A stretch of DNA of 64,000 bases from Oceanisphaera psychrotolerans (GTDB lineage: Bacteria > Pseudomonadota > Gammaproteobacteria > Enterobacterales > Aeromonadaceae): contig NZ_MDKE01000003.1 in NCBI RefSeq assembly GCF_001870485.1, positions 1 through 64,000 on the forward strand, written 5' to 3'. Shown in pieces: positions 1 through 7,181 of the stretch (position 1 is its first letter; each line of letters opens with the position of its first letter). The position numbers and the translations under genes are program-made. The notes beneath the pieces were generated by a model. That model had not been told where the DNA came from, searched no databases, and was given only the letters and a program-made list of their open reading frames with translations.

Positions 1-47
1 ATTTTGATCTTCTGAGCGGGATCGTCAAGCGATCTGGCTTAACTGAT

Positions 48-74
48 CGGCATTAGGCGCAAGCCGGCTTTTTT
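48..74 (+). terminator. possible terminator of a gene left of the window
   Basis: A short stem CGGC (48-51) and GCCG (63-66) is followed directly by a run of six T. It could end transcription of a plus-strand gene lying outside the left edge. The stem is short, so this is tentative. Nothing else coding was seen in bases 1-100. Confidence 0.3.
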
Positions 75-100
75 AGTTTTAAAGATGTGCAACGATATAC

Positions 101-177
101 ACCTCACACCTCACACCTCACACCTCACACCTCACACCTCACACCTCACACCTCACACCTCACACCTCACACCTCAC
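101..177. repeat. 7-bp tandem repeat, 11 exact copies
   Basis: The unit ACCTCAC is repeated eleven times without a mismatch (GTGAGGT on the minus strand). It starts two bases beyond the stop codon of the minus-strand DksA-like gene. Because the unit is not a multiple of three it would shift frame if coding; it lies outside the gene. Arrays of this kind change copy number by slippage. Confidence 0.95.
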
Positions 178-178
178 G

Positions 179-550
179 TTATAGCTGCCAACTGCCGTGC
201 TGGGCCTTGCGGTATTTCTGTTCGCAGGGATCGCAGCGCTGACGGCAGGGATCCTGCCATAGTTGATCCCCGGTCAGTTCCGCTTCGCAGTCGCTGCACA
301 GGCCATAGAGGCCTAGCTGCCACTGGCACAGGGCGGCGTCCACCTGTTTGAGGGCGTTGAGTTGAGGCTGTAACTGTGGCCAGGCGGCCAGTGCCGGGTA
401 GTCGGCCCATTCGTCCGGTGGCAATTGCCGCAGGGCGGCGGCCAGAGAGGCATCCAGAGGTTGCAATGCCTGCCACAGAGCCTGACGCCGTTGTGCCGCC
501 TCCGCCTGCAGGCGCTGCTCCAGCTCGCATAGGGTGATATTGCTGCTCAT
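179..550 (-). CDS. DksA/TraR-family C4 zinc-finger protein
   Basis: A protein of about 123 residues from the ATG at 550; a longer reading to 619 lacks a better ribosome site. The N-terminal part is helical and rich in Gln, Leu and Ala, which fits the coiled-coil arm of this family. The C-terminal part has the zinc finger CSDC, 17 residues, then CDPC, exactly the C-x2-C-x17-C-x2-C spacing of DksA. Family members bind in the RNA polymerase secondary channel or act as small regulators. The arm is shorter than in DksA (about 150 residues) and I see no clear DxxDxA tip, so DksA activity itself is doubtful. Its stop abuts the 7-bp tandem array. Confidence 0.75.
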   Translation of the reverse strand: MSSNITLCELEQRLQAEAAQRRQALWQALQPLDASLAAALRQLPPDEWADYPALAAWPQLQPQLNALKQVDAALCQWQLGLYGLCSDCEAELTGDQLWQDPCRQRCDPCEQKYRKAQHGSWQL

Positions 551-652
551 GATCACATCCGGTCGGAGGGAAGTTGCCAGCCAGTATAGGGTTGGTAACT
601 TGTTAACATCATGATGCAAATCAATAGAATGGATAAGTGAGCCGCATTCGGC

Positions 653-744
653 TGCAGGCGCGGCTTTAGCCGGCGCAAACCGACAAACAATGCCATATCT
701 GTCGCATCGGCATCGTCTGATCCGGCAGCTGAAGCGCCGGCTAC
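653..744 (+). repeat. REP-like dispersed element, copy 1 of family A
   Basis: This stretch matches the reverse complement of 11086-11178 over its whole length. Shared blocks are GGCTTTAGCCGGCGC near the left end and CCGGCAGCTGAAGCGCCGGC at the right end, with a more diverged centre. The two ends can pair with each other in part, so it is an imperfect palindrome. It lies between the DksA-like gene and dusC. This copy has lost the TGTAG terminus seen in the other. Confidence 0.8.
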
Positions 745-752
745 TTCTGCTG

Positions 753-819
753 CGTCATTCCCGCGAAGGCGGGAATCCAGTGCCCAGTGCCATGGAGCTC
801 CGCTTTCGCGGAGATGACG
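753..819. repeat. palindromic intergenic element with CGTCAT ends
   Basis: The element begins with CGTCAT and ends with ATGACG. Inside are two hairpins: TTCCCGCGAAGGCGGGAA (stem TTCCCGC/GCGGGAA) and CCGCTTTCGCGG. The first resembles the dRS3-like ATTCCCGC...GCGGGAAT repeats known from Neisseria and many other proteobacteria. It sits in the gap downstream of dusC on the minus strand and could act as a transcript end. Only one copy is seen in this window. Confidence 0.65.
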
Positions 820-839
820 TCCTCCTCACGGCCAACGCC

Positions 840-1769
840 TCACCCCTCACGCAACACCCGGCGAATATCGTCGGTTTGCTTCAGGGTGCGAATACGGCCG
901 AACAAATCCTGGGCTTCGGGGTAGTACAGCTTGAGGTAGCTCAGCCATTGCTTGATGCGGTTGGGGTAATAGACGGCCTTGTTGCCTTCCACCTCCTGCG
1001 CCGAATAGTCCAGCAATAGCGCGATCACCGCCGACCAGCTCATGGGCGCGGCGCCGTGCTTGATGGTGGCCGCCAGATTGGGCAGCGCCAGTGCGCCCCG
1101 GCCCAGCATGACGTCCTGACAGCCGCTTTGCTGTTGCGCCAGCGCGGCCTGTTCGGCGTTCCAGACTTCGCCGTTCACCACCACCGGTATCGACAGCGCC
1201 TGTTTTATTTCGGCCACCAGCGGCCACCAGGCGGGGGGGCGATAGCCGTCTTTCTTGCTGCGGGCATGCACCGCCAGCTCGCTGATGCCGCCCTCGGCCA
1301 GGGCCTGACTGTTTTCCAGATAGGAGTCCCGTTCTTCCAGCCCCAGGCGGATCTTGGCGCTCACCGGCAGGTGCGCCGGCACGGCGGCGCGCACCGCCCG
1401 GGCGATGCGATACAGCCGTTCGCTGTCTCCGAGCAGGGCGGCGCCGCCTCGGTGTTTGTTCACGGTCTTGGCCGGGCAGCCGAAGTTGAGATCGATGCCC
1501 TCGGCACCGAGGCGACAGGCCTGATCGGCGTTTTCCGCCAACCAGTCCGGCTCCTGACCCAGCAGCTGAATGCGCACCGGGGTACCGGCCGGGGTGCGGC
1601 ATCCATGATGCAGCTCGGGACACAGCCGGTAGAATACCCGGGGTGGCAGACGCATGTCGACCACGCGCACAAACTCGGTTACGCACAGGTCGAAGGGATT
1701 GAGGCGGGTCAGCAGATCCCGCATCAGGTGGTCCAGCACCCCTTCCATCGGGGCCAGTATCAGGCGCAT
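840..1769 (-). CDS. dusC: tRNA-dihydrouridine(16) synthase DusC
   Basis: A flavin enzyme that reduces uridine 16 of tRNA to dihydrouridine. The protein (309 residues) opens with MRLILAPMEGVLD, the FMN-binding start typical of DusC, carries the catalytic cysteine region NFGCPAKTVNKHRGGAAL near residues 96-113, then the HARSKKDGYRPPAWW stretch near residue 170 and the VVNGEVW motif. Length matches the E. coli protein (about 315). I chose the ATG at 1769 over the GTG two codons upstream because E. coli DusC starts at the same point. It stands alone, downstream of no close partner. Confidence 0.93.
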   Translation of the reverse strand: MRLILAPMEGVLDHLMRDLLTRLNPFDLCVTEFVRVVDMRLPPRVFYRLCPELHHGCRTPAGTPVRIQLLGQEPDWLAENADQACRLGAEGIDLNFGCPAKTVNKHRGGAALLGDSERLYRIARAVRAAVPAHLPVSAKIRLGLEERDSYLENSQALAEGGISELAVHARSKKDGYRPPAWWPLVAEIKQALSIPVVVNGEVWNAEQAALAQQQSGCQDVMLGRGALALPNLAATIKHGAAPMSWSAVIALLLDYSAQEVEGNKAVYYPNRIKQWLSYLKLYYPEAQDLFGRIRTLKQTDDIRRVLREG

Positions 1770-1880
1770 AGTCACTCTACTTTGGTAAAAAGGTTGGCAA
1801 AGAATGGGTAAAAAGGCGGCAAAAGCGGGGATTGTAGCCTGGCGGGGGCGGGGAGCAAAGCCTGCGGCTGTGGTTGTATA

Positions 1881-1903
1881 AAGAGGCAGCGCCGCTGCCT
1901 CTT
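1881..1903 (-). terminator. hairpin after the anti-sigma gene
   Basis: AAGAGGCAGC and its complement form a near-perfect 10-bp palindrome with almost no loop, 46 bases past the stop of the anti-sigma gene. On the minus strand it is followed by TTTATACAA, a modest U-rich tail. It probably ends the sigma/anti-sigma transcript. Confidence 0.55.
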
Positions 1904-1948
1904 CTTCTTGTCTCCCGCTCAGGCCGTACGGCTCACATCATGCTTCCT

Positions 1949-2167
1949 TCATCGTTGGGGGTCCTGGTCGGGTTTGTCGCTCGATTTATCATCGGGCCTG
2001 GCGACGTAGGCTCTGGCCAGCGATCGTATCACCGGCAATTGCCGCTCGAAATTGCGACAGCCCTTGCACATCATGGTGTGCAGTGCCAACGAGATTTTTT
2101 CGCCGGTACTGAGCGGGCGATCCTGGCTTTCGGACATTAATCGGGTAGCTTTGTGACAGGTCAGCAT
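1949..2167 (-). CDS. short zinc-binding anti-sigma factor (zf-HC2 type)
   Basis: A 72-residue soluble protein. It carries the zinc anti-sigma signature HTMMCKGC (HxxxCxxC) near residues 30-37, with an upstream Cys at position 4 that can complete the site. There is no membrane segment, so it should act in the cytoplasm on the sigma factor encoded just before it. The ATG at 2167 has AAGGAG nine bases upstream and overlaps the sigma gene's stop (ATGCTGA), so the two are translationally coupled. A longer reading to 2206 would bury the Shine-Dalgarno site and is less likely. The signal sensed cannot be read from the sequence. Confidence 0.8.
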   Translation of the reverse strand: MLTCHKATRLMSESQDRPLSTGEKISLALHTMMCKGCRNFERQLPVIRSLARAYVARPDDKSSDKPDQDPQR

Positions 2168-2751
2168 TGGCGGTCTCCTTGTTGTTGCCAGGTGTTTTCC
2201 AGGCATTCGCGCAGTCGTAGCCGGGCCCGGTACATCAGCACATTGAGGTTGCTCACGGTCAATTCCAGCTCGCGGCAGATTTCATGGCTTTCCAGCCCGA
2301 CAAACTCGCGCATCATGAAGCTGCGGCCCTGATTGGGCGGCAGCTTGTCCAGGCACAATTCGAACAGGGTCCAGAATTCGTCGTCTTCCCGGCTGTTCTC
2401 GGGGGCGCTCCATTCCACCGGTCGCTCTTCCTTGTGCCACATGCCCCGGCGGTTGAACAATTGCTCTTCCAGATCCGAACTGTCGTCGCTGCCGAGACTG
2501 CTGATGGTGACCAGGCGCTGGTTTTTGCGGATCACATCGACAATCTTGTGCTTGAGAATGGCGAACACCCAGTTCTTGTAGGCCGCACGGCCGGTAAAAC
2601 TGTCGGCGTACTTGAAGGCACCGAGAAGCGCCTCCTGTACCGCGTCTTCCGCCAGGGCGGCATCGTTCAGCTGCAGGGTGGCAAACCGCAGCATCTGGCG
2701 ACGCAGCTCTTCGGACAGCAGTGGGTGTGTGGTGCTATGTTTCTGATCCAT
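2161..2751 (-). CDS. ECF-type RNA polymerase sigma factor
   Basis: A 196-residue sigma-70 family protein with region 2 near residues 15-80 (AEDAVQEALLGAFKYADSF, then the helix NWVFAILKHKIVDVIRK) and region 4 near residues 125-185 (ELCLDKLPPNQGRSFMMRE... then the helix-turn-helix HEICRELELTVSNLNVLMYRAR). It directs RNA polymerase to a private set of promoters and should be held inactive by the coupled zinc protein downstream. Start at 2751 because AAGAGTC lies upstream and the extra 11 residues of the longer reading are not typical. I could not find a convincing copy of its own promoter upstream. Confidence 0.88.
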   Translation of the reverse strand: MDQKHSTTHPLLSEELRRQMLRFATLQLNDAALAEDAVQEALLGAFKYADSFTGRAAYKNWVFAILKHKIVDVIRKNQRLVTISSLGSDDSSDLEEQLFNRRGMWHKEERPVEWSAPENSREDDEFWTLFELCLDKLPPNQGRSFMMREFVGLESHEICRELELTVSNLNVLMYRARLRLRECLENTWQQQGDRQC

Positions 2752-3129
2752 AATGACTCTTGTTTGGTGACGGGCCTTTCCCATTAATTAGACTCTAACG
2801 CCACCGGCGTTGCGCCGCCAGAATTGTCTGTGTTGTTTGTCTGTGTAGTGGTAACAGAGTCGCAGCCAGCGACGTCTTTATTACAGTGCTGGTGTTTGCT
2901 ATCGACGGTAGCGAGCCAATCCCCTGCAGGGAAACCGGTAGGGAAAGATGAAACCGTAGAGCGGCTCTGTGAGTCAGTATCGAACTGTCAAGGCAGAAGA
3001 CGGCATCGAAGACCCGGCCCGGCGGGCGGCCTGCCAACGGCAGGCGCTGGGGCGCACCCGGGTGATCGAGGCGGCAACCTTGCCGTCTCTTTGCAGGGGG
3101 CGACCAACCTGCAGATTTGTGACCCGAGA
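2752..3129. other. non-coding gap between the sigma gene and the zinc operon
   Basis: This 378-base stretch holds no supported gene; open frames here have unlike composition and no ribosome sites. Visible structures are a perfect dyad AACGCC-N3-GGCGTT at 2797-2811, about 45 bases upstream of the sigma start and a possible operator, and a hairpin GCCTGCC-AAC-GGCAGGC near 3030-3048 downstream of zrgD. The sigma promoter must lie in the left part but is not obvious. Confidence 0.5.
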
Positions 3130-3630
3130 TTAAAGGTTGTAGGGCTCCACGCTGGTGCCTTCCAGCGAATAGGCGGCGTCGCCCATTTCATGGCTGGCGC
3201 CGACGGTGCGCAGGGTGCCGGTGACCCAGACCGCGTCCCAGAGGTCATCGACCTGGGCGCCGGTCGGGTATTCCACATGGACTATCTGGTTGGTGGGCGG
3301 CGGCGGCACGTGAATGCAGGCACCGAAGTAGGGTACCAGCAAGAAGGTGGTGATCTGCTTGCTGTCGCCTTCCAGCGGCACCACAAAACCGGGCAGGCGC
3401 ACCTTGCGGCCGTTCAGGGTCGGCACCACCTTGCCGATGGGCTGGGCCGGAATGGCAAATTCATCCTCGTGATCCACCTCGGGAAACGGCGGCGGATTCA
3501 GCTGTTCTTCCAGCGGGATCAGATCGTCCCATTCCAGCAGCGAATAGTCGTCGGCCCAGGCCCGGGGGGCCAGCAGCGCCAGAGTGGCGAGCAAGACGGC
3601 AATATATTTCATCAGTGTGTGATACTTCAT
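3130..3630 (-). CDS. zrgD: DUF3299 periplasmic protein of the zinc operon (ZrgD-like)
   Basis: A 166-residue protein with a signal peptide (hydrophobic stretch about residues 8-22, cleavage near AWADD). The mature part is acidic and contains GRKVRLPGFVVPLEGDSKQ and LVPYFGACIHVPPPPTNQIV, hallmarks of DUF3299. Its start overlaps the permease stop by one base (TGATG). DUF3299 proteins accompany this ABC transporter in Vibrio, where the cluster is named zrgABCDE and imports zinc. The gene letter is by position and is less sure than the family. A second ATG six codons in (3612) is an alternative start. Confidence 0.72.
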   Translation of the reverse strand: MKYHTLMKYIAVLLATLALLAPRAWADDYSLLEWDDLIPLEEQLNPPPFPEVDHEDEFAIPAQPIGKVVPTLNGRKVRLPGFVVPLEGDSKQITTFLLVPYFGACIHVPPPPTNQIVHVEYPTGAQVDDLWDAVWVTGTLRTVGASHEMGDAAYSLEGTSVEPYNL

Positions 3631-4877
3631 CAGTGGTTGATACTCATTCCGTCGTTAACCGAATACCCATAGGCCCGTGCCGCCGGCAGCAGGCCGATGA
3701 TCATGCCCGCCAGCAGGGTCAGGCCCACAAGACGCCATTCGCCCGCCTCGGGCAGACCCGGGTAAAGCAAAAGACCATATTGCGCCTGCACCAGGGGGGC
3801 CAGCAGTTGCAGCGAGCCATATAGTAACGCCAGGCCCAGCAATACGCCAAGGGCGGTGAGCAGGGCGGCTTCCAGTGCCAGCAGGCCAAAGAGATGACGC
3901 GGCCCGGCCCCCAGGGCGCGCAGTATGGCCAGCTCCCGACGGCGGGCCGAGAGCCCCGCCAGCAGGGTGGTCAGCATGCCCAGCAGGCCGGCCACCACCA
4001 CGAACAGGGCGATGAAGGCGATGGCTTTCTCGGCGATGCCGAGCAGGATCCACAGCTCGTGCAGGGCGCTGCCCGGCAGAATGGCCGACAGCGGCTCGGC
4101 CCGATAACCGTTGATGGCGCGTTGCAGCCCGAAGATCTGCACCTTGCTGTTCATGCCCACCAGAAAGGCGGTAATGGAGTCGGGGGTGAGATCGGCGGCG
4201 CGGAGCTGTTCGGGTGACAGCGAGCGGGTCTGGCGGCCACTCTGCCAACCGAGATGGATGGCCTCCAGCCCGTCCAGTCGCACATGCACCGTTTTGTCGA
4301 CCGGGGTGCCGGTGGGCGCCAGAATGCCGACCAGGGTAAAGGGCAGGTCGTCGTGCTGGCTGAACGAGGTGTTGCCGGCGCCGTGGGCGATGATGAGGGG
4401 ATCGCCCGGCCGGTAGCCCAGGGTGTTCGCCACGTCGGCGCCGATCACCGCCTCGAAGGTGTCGCCGAAGGGGCGGCCCTCGGCCATTGTCAGTGGCTGG
4501 TTGCGGCCATAGGCGTAATGGCGGAAGTAATCCTGGTTGGTGCCCAGCACCCGAAAGCCCTTATGAGAGTCGCCCAGGGCGATGGGAATGGTCCAGGCCA
4601 CGTGTTTCTGCTGGCTGATACGCTGGTAGCTGTCCCAGCTGATGTTGTTGGTCGGGTTACCCAAACGGAACACCGAATACAGCAGCAGATTGATCTGGCC
4701 GGTACGGGCGCCGACGATGAGATCGGTGCCGGACAGGGTGCGGGCGAAGCTGTCTTTCAGCTCCACCCGTACTTTTTCCACTCCCACCAGCAGCATCACG
4801 CTGATGGCGATGGCCGACAGCGTCAGGCCGGCGGTCAGCCGCCGGGCCCAGAGACTTTTCAATGCCAGTATCAACAT
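3630..4877 (-). CDS. zrgC: ABC transporter permease, FtsX/MacB type (ZrgC-like)
   Basis: A 415-residue membrane protein. One helix lies near residues 15-35, followed by a large outside domain (about residues 40-270, MacB periplasmic core) and three C-terminal helices near 280-300, 325-355 and 375-400, the FtsX fold. It overlaps the ATPase gene upstream by seven bases and the DUF3299 gene downstream by one. FtsX-type permeases often work with outer-membrane or periplasmic partners rather than as simple importers; in Vibrio the homologous cluster supports zinc uptake. The partner ATPase is frameshifted in this sequence. Confidence 0.75.
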   Translation of the reverse strand: MLILALKSLWARRLTAGLTLSAIAISVMLLVGVEKVRVELKDSFARTLSGTDLIVGARTGQINLLLYSVFRLGNPTNNISWDSYQRISQQKHVAWTIPIALGDSHKGFRVLGTNQDYFRHYAYGRNQPLTMAEGRPFGDTFEAVIGADVANTLGYRPGDPLIIAHGAGNTSFSQHDDLPFTLVGILAPTGTPVDKTVHVRLDGLEAIHLGWQSGRQTRSLSPEQLRAADLTPDSITAFLVGMNSKVQIFGLQRAINGYRAEPLSAILPGSALHELWILLGIAEKAIAFIALFVVVAGLLGMLTTLLAGLSARRRELAILRALGAGPRHLFGLLALEAALLTALGVLLGLALLYGSLQLLAPLVQAQYGLLLYPGLPEAGEWRLVGLTLLAGMIIGLLPAARAYGYSVNDGMSINH

Positions 4878-5556
4878 TTTGCGGACTCGTTCAGTTCACA
4901 GAGGGAAACGACCCGGGAAAACAGCGGCTCCAGGGCCGGGTCGTGGCTGACAAACACCAGGGTACTGTGCTGGCGGCGGCATTCCCGGAACAGCAGTTCG
5001 ATAAAGGTGGCCCGGCTGTCGGCGTCCAGCGCCGAGGTGGGCTCGTCGGCGATGATAAGCTCGGGGCGGCCAATCAAGGCGCGCGCCGCCGCCACCCGCT
5101 GTTGCTGGCCGATGCTTAACTTGTGCACCGGCTGCGACCACAGCGTCGGCGGCAGTTGCAGCTCGCTCAGCAGTCGTTCGGCCTCGGCCGTGGCGGAGCC
5201 TGCAACCGGCGGCGTTTGTGACGGGAGAAAATCAGGGCCGAGGTGACGTTTTCGGTGACCGACAGAAAGGGCAGCAGGTTGAATTGCTGAAAGATGTAGC
5301 CCAGATGGTCGGCCCGAAAACGATCCCGCTCCCGGCCCGACAGGCGAGACAGCTCCCGATCCAGTACCCGCAGTTGGCCACTGTCGGCCTGCTGGATGCC
5401 GGCCAGCAGGCCGAGCAGGGTGCTCTTGCCGCTGCCGCTGGGGCCCTTGATGAAAAGCCGCTCACCGGCGGCCAGTTCAAAATGCGGGATCTGCAGCATG
5501 GCGGGCTGACCGGGCCAGGCGAAGCGGAGATTGGTTATCGATATCAGTGTGTTCAT
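4871..5556 (-). CDS. zrgB: ABC transporter ATPase (ZrgB-like), frameshifted
   Basis: The N-terminal half (from ATG 5556) has Walker A GPSGSGKST and the Q-loop (IFQQFNLLPF). The C-terminal half, in another frame, has the signature LSIGQQQR, Walker B LIIADEPTSALD and the H-loop VFVSHD. The reading frame breaks near 5200, where the first frame runs into a stop at 5167. Adding one base restores a continuous protein of 228 residues, the normal size for this LolD/MacB-like family, with no key residue missing. Six bases separate it from zrgA. Most likely a sequence error (GGG read as GG); otherwise the operon would lack its motor. Confidence 0.78.
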
Positions 5557-5562
5557 GAACGC

Positions 5563-6162
5563 TTACCAGCTGAAGGCAGGCTGTTCGGGACTGAGGGTGG
5601 TGGCTATCTGGCCGGCCGGCACTATGCCCTGCAGCTCGACACGGGTCAGGCTGGGAAACTGCTCGAACAGCGTGGTAGAGAGTCGGTTCAGCGCCAGGGG
5701 CTGTTGGCACCGATAGCGGTACTGCACCAGCACGTCGTTGTGGCCAGGTTCATCATCATGATGCTCATGATGATGTTCATCGGCATGCTCGTTTTCATGA
5801 TGCCCATGCTTATGCTCGGGCTCGTCAGCATGTTCTTCCAGCTCATGGGCATCGGTGTCTTCCTCGAGCACTCGGCTGGTGTTCAACTGGCAGGCGGCGG
5901 CCTCGGACAGATGAAACAGCGTGTCGGCCTGTTGTACCCGCTTGAGTGCATCGGTCAGCTGCGCTTGCTCCGCCTCATCGGTGGGGGCATGTTCGAAGCC
6001 GACCACGTCCGCCGCCGGCACCAGCAGCTCCAGCACCAGTTGTTGTTGATCCAGGGCCAGACTGAGGCGGCCGAAACCGTGTTCGTGTACGCCGGGCAGA
6101 GGCTGGGCGAGCAGGCAGAAGGGCAACAGGGGCAGGGCGAGGGCTAACGGTTTGAGCGACAT
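5563..6162 (-). CDS. zrgA: DUF2796 zinc-binding periplasmic protein (ZrgA-like)
   Basis: A 199-residue exported protein: signal peptide about residues 1-19 (LALPLLPFCLLAQP), then VHEHGFGRLSLALD, the usual DUF2796 beginning. The middle (about residues 105-140) is a His/Glu/Asp stretch with blocks such as HKHGHHENEH and HHHEHHDD, a clear metal-binding tract. ZrgA of Vibrio cholerae belongs to this family and helps zinc import. It is the first gene of the zinc operon; GGAG lies eight bases before the ATG, and a Zur-like site covers its promoter. Confidence 0.82.
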   Translation of the reverse strand: MSLKPLALALPLLPFCLLAQPLPGVHEHGFGRLSLALDQQQLVLELLVPAADVVGFEHAPTDEAEQAQLTDALKRVQQADTLFHLSEAAACQLNTSRVLEEDTDAHELEEHADEPEHKHGHHENEHADEHHHEHHDDEPGHNDVLVQYRYRCQQPLALNRLSTTLFEQFPSLTRVELQGIVPAGQIATTLSPEQPAFSW

Positions 6163-6182
6163 AACAAACTCCGGTTGATTTT

Positions 6183-6195
6183 GTTATGTTATAAC
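6183..6195 (-). promoter_or_regulatory. Zur-like operator upstream of zrgA
   Basis: On the minus strand the sequence reads GTTATAACATAAC, which differs at one base from the GTTATA-N-TATAAC core of gammaproteobacterial Zur sites. It lies 21 bases before the zrgA start and overlaps the predicted -10 element, the place expected for repression by Zur with zinc. It also covers the stop codon of the LysR gene. Confidence 0.65.
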
Positions 6196-7092
6196 GTCTT
6201 CGGGTGAAGCTGTAAAGAGGCGATGTTCCGTTCGAATAAAGTCGATAAAGGCCTGCTCGGCCCGGGACAGGCGGCGGTCGTTGGGCCAGGCCAGGCAGAG
6301 GTCGAGAAAGTAGGGCTCGGCAAAAGATACCGGGAACAGGTCGGGGTCGTCCTTGATCACCATGCGCAGAAAGGTGGTGATGGCAAAGCCCTGGCGCACC
6401 ACCGCCTTTAACAGCGGGATCAGGTTGCTCTCGAAGCCGATATGGGGGCGGATGCCGGTCCGGCGTGCCATTTCGTCGATATATTCCCGGTGAAAGAAAC
6501 CGTGGCGAAACACCGCCAGCTCCTGACCGAGAAAGTCGTCGATGGCGATGGCAGCCTGATGGCGGGCAGGATGATCGCCATTGACCACCGCCACCATTTC
6601 TTCCCGCAGCAGGGGCTGGCCGGTCAGGGTCGGCGGCAGGGTCGATGTCAGTACAATGCCGAGCCCAAGCCGGCCCTGGCACAGTTGGGCCAGTACATCC
6701 TGGGTGCCGGCTTCGATCACCCGTATCGACAGCCCCGGATACTTGTGCTTGAACGCCATCAACAGCGGCGGAAAGTAAAAGGAGCCCAGCATGCTGGGGA
6801 TACCGATACAGACTTCGCCGCTGTTGAGGTCGTGCAGTGCCGCCATGTCCTGCTCTGCCAGGGTGAGGGCGTTGAGGATCTGCTCGGCGTGCTGATGGAG
6901 TCGCTCACCTTCGGCGGTGAGCTGCATGCGGCCCTGGCGACGGTCGAACAACCGGATGCCAAGCTGCTGTTCCAGCTTCTTGATGGTCATGGTCACGGCG
7001 GGCTGGGCCAGGTGCAGCCGCTCGGCGGCGCGGGTGATGCTGCCCTCCCGGGCCACGGCGGCAAACTGGCGTAGCCATTTGGTTTCAATCAT
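6184..7092 (-). CDS. LysR-family transcriptional regulator
   Basis: A 302-residue regulator. The helix-turn-helix lies at residues 3-62 (FAAVAREGSITRAAERLHLA, then QPAVTMTIKKLEQQLGIRLF), followed by the linker helix and the two-lobed effector domain (about 90-295). It is divergent from an MFS transporter gene with an 89-base gap, the layout of E. coli ynfL-ynfM, so it probably controls that transporter. Its stop codon overlaps the Zur-like site of the zinc operon, so the two units share DNA but need not share control. The effector is unknown. Confidence 0.88.
   Translation of the reverse strand: MIETKWLRQFAAVAREGSITRAAERLHLAQPAVTMTIKKLEQQLGIRLFDRRQGRMQLTAEGERLHQHAEQILNALTLAEQDMAALHDLNSGEVCIGIPSMLGSFYFPPLLMAFKHKYPGLSIRVIEAGTQDVLAQLCQGRLGLGIVLTSTLPPTLTGQPLLREEMVAVVNGDHPARHQAAIAIDDFLGQELAVFRHGFFHREYIDEMARRTGIRPHIGFESNLIPLLKAVVRQGFAITTFLRMVIKDDPDLFPVSFAEPYFLDLCLAWPNDRRLSRAEQAFIDFIRTEHRLFTASPEDVIT
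6188..6216 (-). promoter_or_regulatory. sigma-70 promoter of the zinc operon
   Basis: On the minus strand: -35 TTTACA (6211-6216), a 17-base spacer, -10 TATAAC (6188-6193). It reads towards zrgA and is embedded in the last codons of the LysR gene. Confidence 0.6.
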
Positions 7093-7112
7093 AAGGTTTG
7101 GTTATTTTTGTC

Positions 7113-7136
7113 ATAAATTTTATATATTTCATTTAT
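7113..7136. promoter_or_regulatory. possible LysR operator
   Basis: ATAAAT and ATTTAT form a dyad 12 bases apart in the 89-base gap between the divergent LysR and MFS genes. LysR proteins bind T-N11-A dyads, so this AT-rich site is the natural candidate. The AT-richness of the gap makes chance occurrence possible. Confidence 0.35.
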
Positions 7137-7181
7137 ACGCAGGTGGGGATTAAGGTCAAGGTTCTGCTCCGGGAGTAAGCC

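Noticed and set aside
101-177. CRISPR array
   Set aside because: A 7-base unit without spacers is a simple tandem repeat.
1785-1823. Two imperfect 19-base direct copies of GGTAAAAAGG-nGGCAAA upstream of dusC
   Set aside because: Only two short copies, purine-rich, and no link to a known regulator; chance duplication cannot be excluded.
2824-3672. A 282-codon plus-strand frame across the sigma/zrgD gap
   Set aside because: It is antisense to zrgD for most of its length; the unique part has no ribosome site or recognisable domain.
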